7,880 bases of DNA. Origin: CAZGQY01 sp964528035. GTDB lineage: Bacteria > Pseudomonadota > Gammaproteobacteria > Methylococcales > UBA1147. Position numbers and translations under genes: made by a program. Numbering within the stretch: position 1 is the stretch's first letter; each line of letters starts with the position of its first letter. Positions 6,160 to 7,880 of this stretch are shown in pieces. The notes beneath the pieces are model-generated. The model searched no databases. It worked only from the letters and a program-made list of their open reading frames with translations, and had not been told where the DNA came from. The stretch is from contig CAZGQY010000186.1 in assembly GCA_964528035.1 (NCBI GenBank), positions 1 to 7,880 on the forward strand, read 5' to 3'.

Positions 6160-7560
6160 TTAACCATTGATCAGCAGGTGGGTATAGATACTTGCTCCAT
6201 AACCTAAAGCAATCACCGGAGTCCACTTTAAATGGCTGAAAAAAGTGTAGTTGCCTCTGGCCTGGCCCATCAACGCAACACCCGCGGCAGACCCAATAGA
6301 CAACATGCTGCCGCCAACACCGGCGGTCAGAGTAACTAATAACCATTGCGCTTCCGACATGTCTGGATTCATTGTCAATACCGCAAACATGACAGGGATA
6401 TTGTCCACAATCGCTGACAACACTCCGACCAGTATATTCGCGTTAGTTGCCCCAAGATCTCCATAAATTAATTCTGATGCCAGACTCAAATATCCAATAA
6501 ACCCCAAGCCACCGACGGCCATAATCACACCGTAGAAAAAAAACAAAGTATCCCATTCCGCGCTTGCGACATGGCTGAAAACATCGAAATGGTTGTCTTC
6601 ATCATGGGATTCAAGCGGTTGGCCGATTCGAAGCGCACCATTGTTATGCGTTCTTACCAGATAATAACCATACAGCTTTAAGTATCCCAGACCCATCAAC
6701 ATGCCGATTGCAGGAGGTAAATGTAGAAAATTGTGAACGCTCACAGCGGTAACAATCGTTAGCAGGAACAAGGCAACGATCATCATGCCGCCGCGTTTAA
6801 TGGAGAGTCTCTGATTATCCTCCATCGCCACCGGGCTATCCTGCGGAACAAAAGAATGCATAATAACCGCAGGGACGATGAAATTAACGACCGACGGTAG
6901 AAAAAGTTTAAAAAAGACCATGAAATCGATCACGCCTTTTTGCCACACCATTAGAGTGGTTATGTCACCGAAAGGGCTGAATGCACCACCGGCATTTGCA
7001 GCAACAACGATATTAATACAGGCAAGCCCAATGAATTTAGGTTTGTCTGACCCAATCGTCAGAACCACAGTACACATTATTAACGCTGTGGTCAGATTAT
7101 CCGCGACAGGTGAAATAAAGAAAGCGAGAATACCCGTGATCCAAAATAGATTTCTGTAACTGAATTCCTTATTAACCAACCAATGGCGCAACGCTTCAAA
7201 AACATCCCGCTCGATCATGGAATTGATATAGGTCATTGCAACCAGGAGGAAAAAAAACAGTTCCGAATACTCAAGAAAACTGTGTCGTAAACTTATCTCA
7301 GCGGCATGATCGAAACCGTGTTGTGTGTAAACACTGGCAATTGAAATCCAAATTATTCCAGCGGCCACTAAAACCGGTTTCGATTTGTGTAAATGAAGCT
7401 TTTCTTCAAGAATTACCAGAATGTAGGCGAATGCAAAAACAAGCAAACAAAAATAGCCTGCTTTGTGGTCAGTCAGATCCAGATGTTCCAAATCCATATT
7501 GGAAGCCATCCCGATTGAGGGAAATAGCCAACAAAAGGCTATTTTCATGAAGATTTTCAT
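6160..7560 (-). CDS. nhaD: Na+/H+ antiporter of the NhaD family
   Basis: This inner-membrane protein exchanges cytoplasmic Na+ (or Li+) for external H+ and so supports salt and alkaline pH tolerance. The 466-residue sequence has many hydrophobic helices and the ion-transporter superfamily fold. An N-terminal hydrophobic segment (FMKIAFCWLFPSIGMAS, about 4-20) may be a signal sequence or first helix, followed by LDLTDHKAGYFCLLVFAFAY. Polar residues within membrane helices match those recalled as important in Vibrio NhaD: Asp154 and Asn155 in SPVADNLTTAL, Asn189 in AANAGGAFSPFGDITTLM, with Asp199, Thr201 and Thr202, Ser382 and Asn387 in SAIVDNIPVM, and Ser421 and Ser424 in GGSMLSIGSAAG. The ATG at 7560 has AGGTGA 6 nt upstream; an alternative ATG lies four codons in. 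It is the first gene of the transporter pair, and its upstream region carries a repeated dyad motif, which suggests specific regulation. Confidence 0.94.
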   Translation of the reverse strand: MKIFMKIAFCWLFPSIGMASNMDLEHLDLTDHKAGYFCLLVFAFAYILVILEEKLHLHKSKPVLVAAGIIWISIASVYTQHGFDHAAEISLRHSFLEYSELFFFLLVAMTYINSMIERDVFEALRHWLVNKEFSYRNLFWITGILAFFISPVADNLTTALIMCTVVLTIGSDKPKFIGLACINIVVAANAGGAFSPFGDITTLMVWQKGVIDFMVFFKLFLPSVVNFIVPAVIMHSFVPQDSPVAMEDNQRLSIKRGGMMIVALFLLTIVTAVSVHNFLHLPPAIGMLMGLGYLKLYGYYLVRTHNNGALRIGQPLESHDEDNHFDVFSHVASAEWDTLFFFYGVIMAVGGLGFIGYLSLASELIYGDLGATNANILVGVLSAIVDNIPVMFAVLTMNPDMSEAQWLLVTLTAGVGGSMLSIGSAAGVALMGQARGNYTFFSHLKWTPVIALGYGASIYTHLLING

Positions 7561-7566
7561 TCGATG

Positions 7567-7572
7567 TCACCT
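7567..7572 (-). promoter_or_regulatory. Ribosome-binding site of nhaD
   Basis: AGGTGA on the minus strand lies 6 nt before the ATG at 7560 and supports that start over the internal ATG at 7548. Confidence 0.6.
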
Positions 7573-7703
7573 AAGAACGAAATTTGGTCAGGCCATAATA
7601 CCGTATCGTGACTTAACCCGCGGAAAGAAAAAAACAACGAAATACGCGACGAAAACTCCAGTCATCAATAATTTGCACCTGAAATAAAAATTTACGCTGA
7701 ATA

Positions 7704-7731
7704 GTTATACCTTATATAGTAATCAAACTAA
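7704..7731 (-). promoter_or_regulatory. Candidate nhaD promoter
   Basis: On the minus strand TATAAC (7709-7704) is a fair -10 hexamer, with TTAGTT (7731-7726) 16 bp upstream as a weak -35. It lies about 145 bp before the nhaD start, just downstream of the dyad array, whose last unit overlaps the -35. The region is very AT-rich, so a chance match is likely. The rest of 7574-7703 shows no other structure I can support. Confidence 0.25.
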
Positions 7732-7810
7732 GACTAGTATAAGTTTAGTAATACTCTGACTAATAAATTAGTAAAACTTGGACTAATATTATTAGTTAAG
7801 CTTAGACTAA
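7719..7810 (-). repeat. Array of four 19-bp dyad motifs, TTAGTC-N2-AG-N4-ACTAA (putative operator array)
   Basis: Read on the minus strand, the motif occurs at 7810-7792, 7786-7768 and 7763-7745 with every fixed position kept, and in weaker form (CTAGTC..AG....ATTAC) at 7737-7719. Start-to-start spacings are 24, 23 and 26 bp, a little over two helical turns. Each unit has inverted symmetry (TTAGT-N9-ACTAA), as expected for a dimeric DNA-binding protein. The variable N positions differ between copies while the fixed ones do not, which argues for a constrained binding site over simple slippage. The array lies 160-250 bp upstream of nhaD and next to a repeat copy. The binding protein is unknown; transposon-end binding sites are an alternative. 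Confidence 0.7.
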
Positions 7811-7827
7811 ATTTAAAAGTGTTTATT

Positions 7828-7880
7828 GTAACTACTTGCCCCCTAATCGAAACAGCCCTCTATGGGGGATCTGTGGAGGA
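7828..7880. repeat. Partial copy 2 of the palindromic repeat, inverted, cut by the window edge
   Basis: Starting at GTAACTACTTG, the last 53 bases match the reverse complement of 4634-4686 with 3 mismatches. The match begins exactly at the GTAACT core; the outer GGGTTTAG arm of copy 1 is not recognisable here. The element continues beyond the window. Confidence 0.8.

Noticed and set aside
7719..7810. CRISPR array
   Set aside because: The units are 19-bp degenerate dyads separated by only 4-7 bp, with no spacers of CRISPR length and no cas genes.

Overview
The window looks like chromosomal DNA from a gammaproteobacterium, plausibly marine or salt-adapted. The grounds are the protein families (HPPD beginning NPMGTDGFEFVEY, a short bacterial homogentisate dioxygenase, an NhaD-type Na+/H+ antiporter), the moderate base composition, and short palindromic repeats in the intergenic regions. 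I cannot name a genus from sequence alone. All six intact genes lie on the minus strand, so the map reads right to left.

Positions 374-4159 hold a complete tyrosine/4-hydroxyphenylpyruvate catabolic operon in pathway order: hppD (4-hydroxyphenylpyruvate to homogentisate), hmgA (to maleylacetoacetate), fahA (fumarylacetoacetate to fumarate plus acetoacetate) and maiA (maleylacetoacetate to fumarylacetoacetate). The genes are joined by 1-10 bp overlaps, which implies translational coupling. Downstream of maiA (about 100-333) is the decayed N-terminus of a transposase.

Positions 4763-7560 hold two transport genes: nhaD, a Na+/H+ antiporter, then after 98 bp an MFS transporter of the metabolite:H+ symporter type. 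The transporter substrate is not known; its position makes an aromatic or keto-acid precursor of the downstream pathway a reasonable guess, but only a guess.

The non-coding DNA carries most of the unexplained structure. The 603-bp gap between the operon and the MFS gene holds two unrelated palindromic MITE-like elements (4225-4384, with a candidate TTA target duplication, and 4512-4715). Part of the second element recurs in opposite orientation at the right edge (7828-7880), so inverted copies bracket the two transporter genes. Next to that copy, upstream of nhaD, is an array of four regularly spaced 19-bp dyad motifs (TTAGTC-N2-AG-N4-ACTAA) that looks like a multi-site operator. I see no CRISPR array, tRNA, rRNA or defence system. 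The metabolic genes are of known kinds; the operator array and the repeat families are the parts most worth following up.
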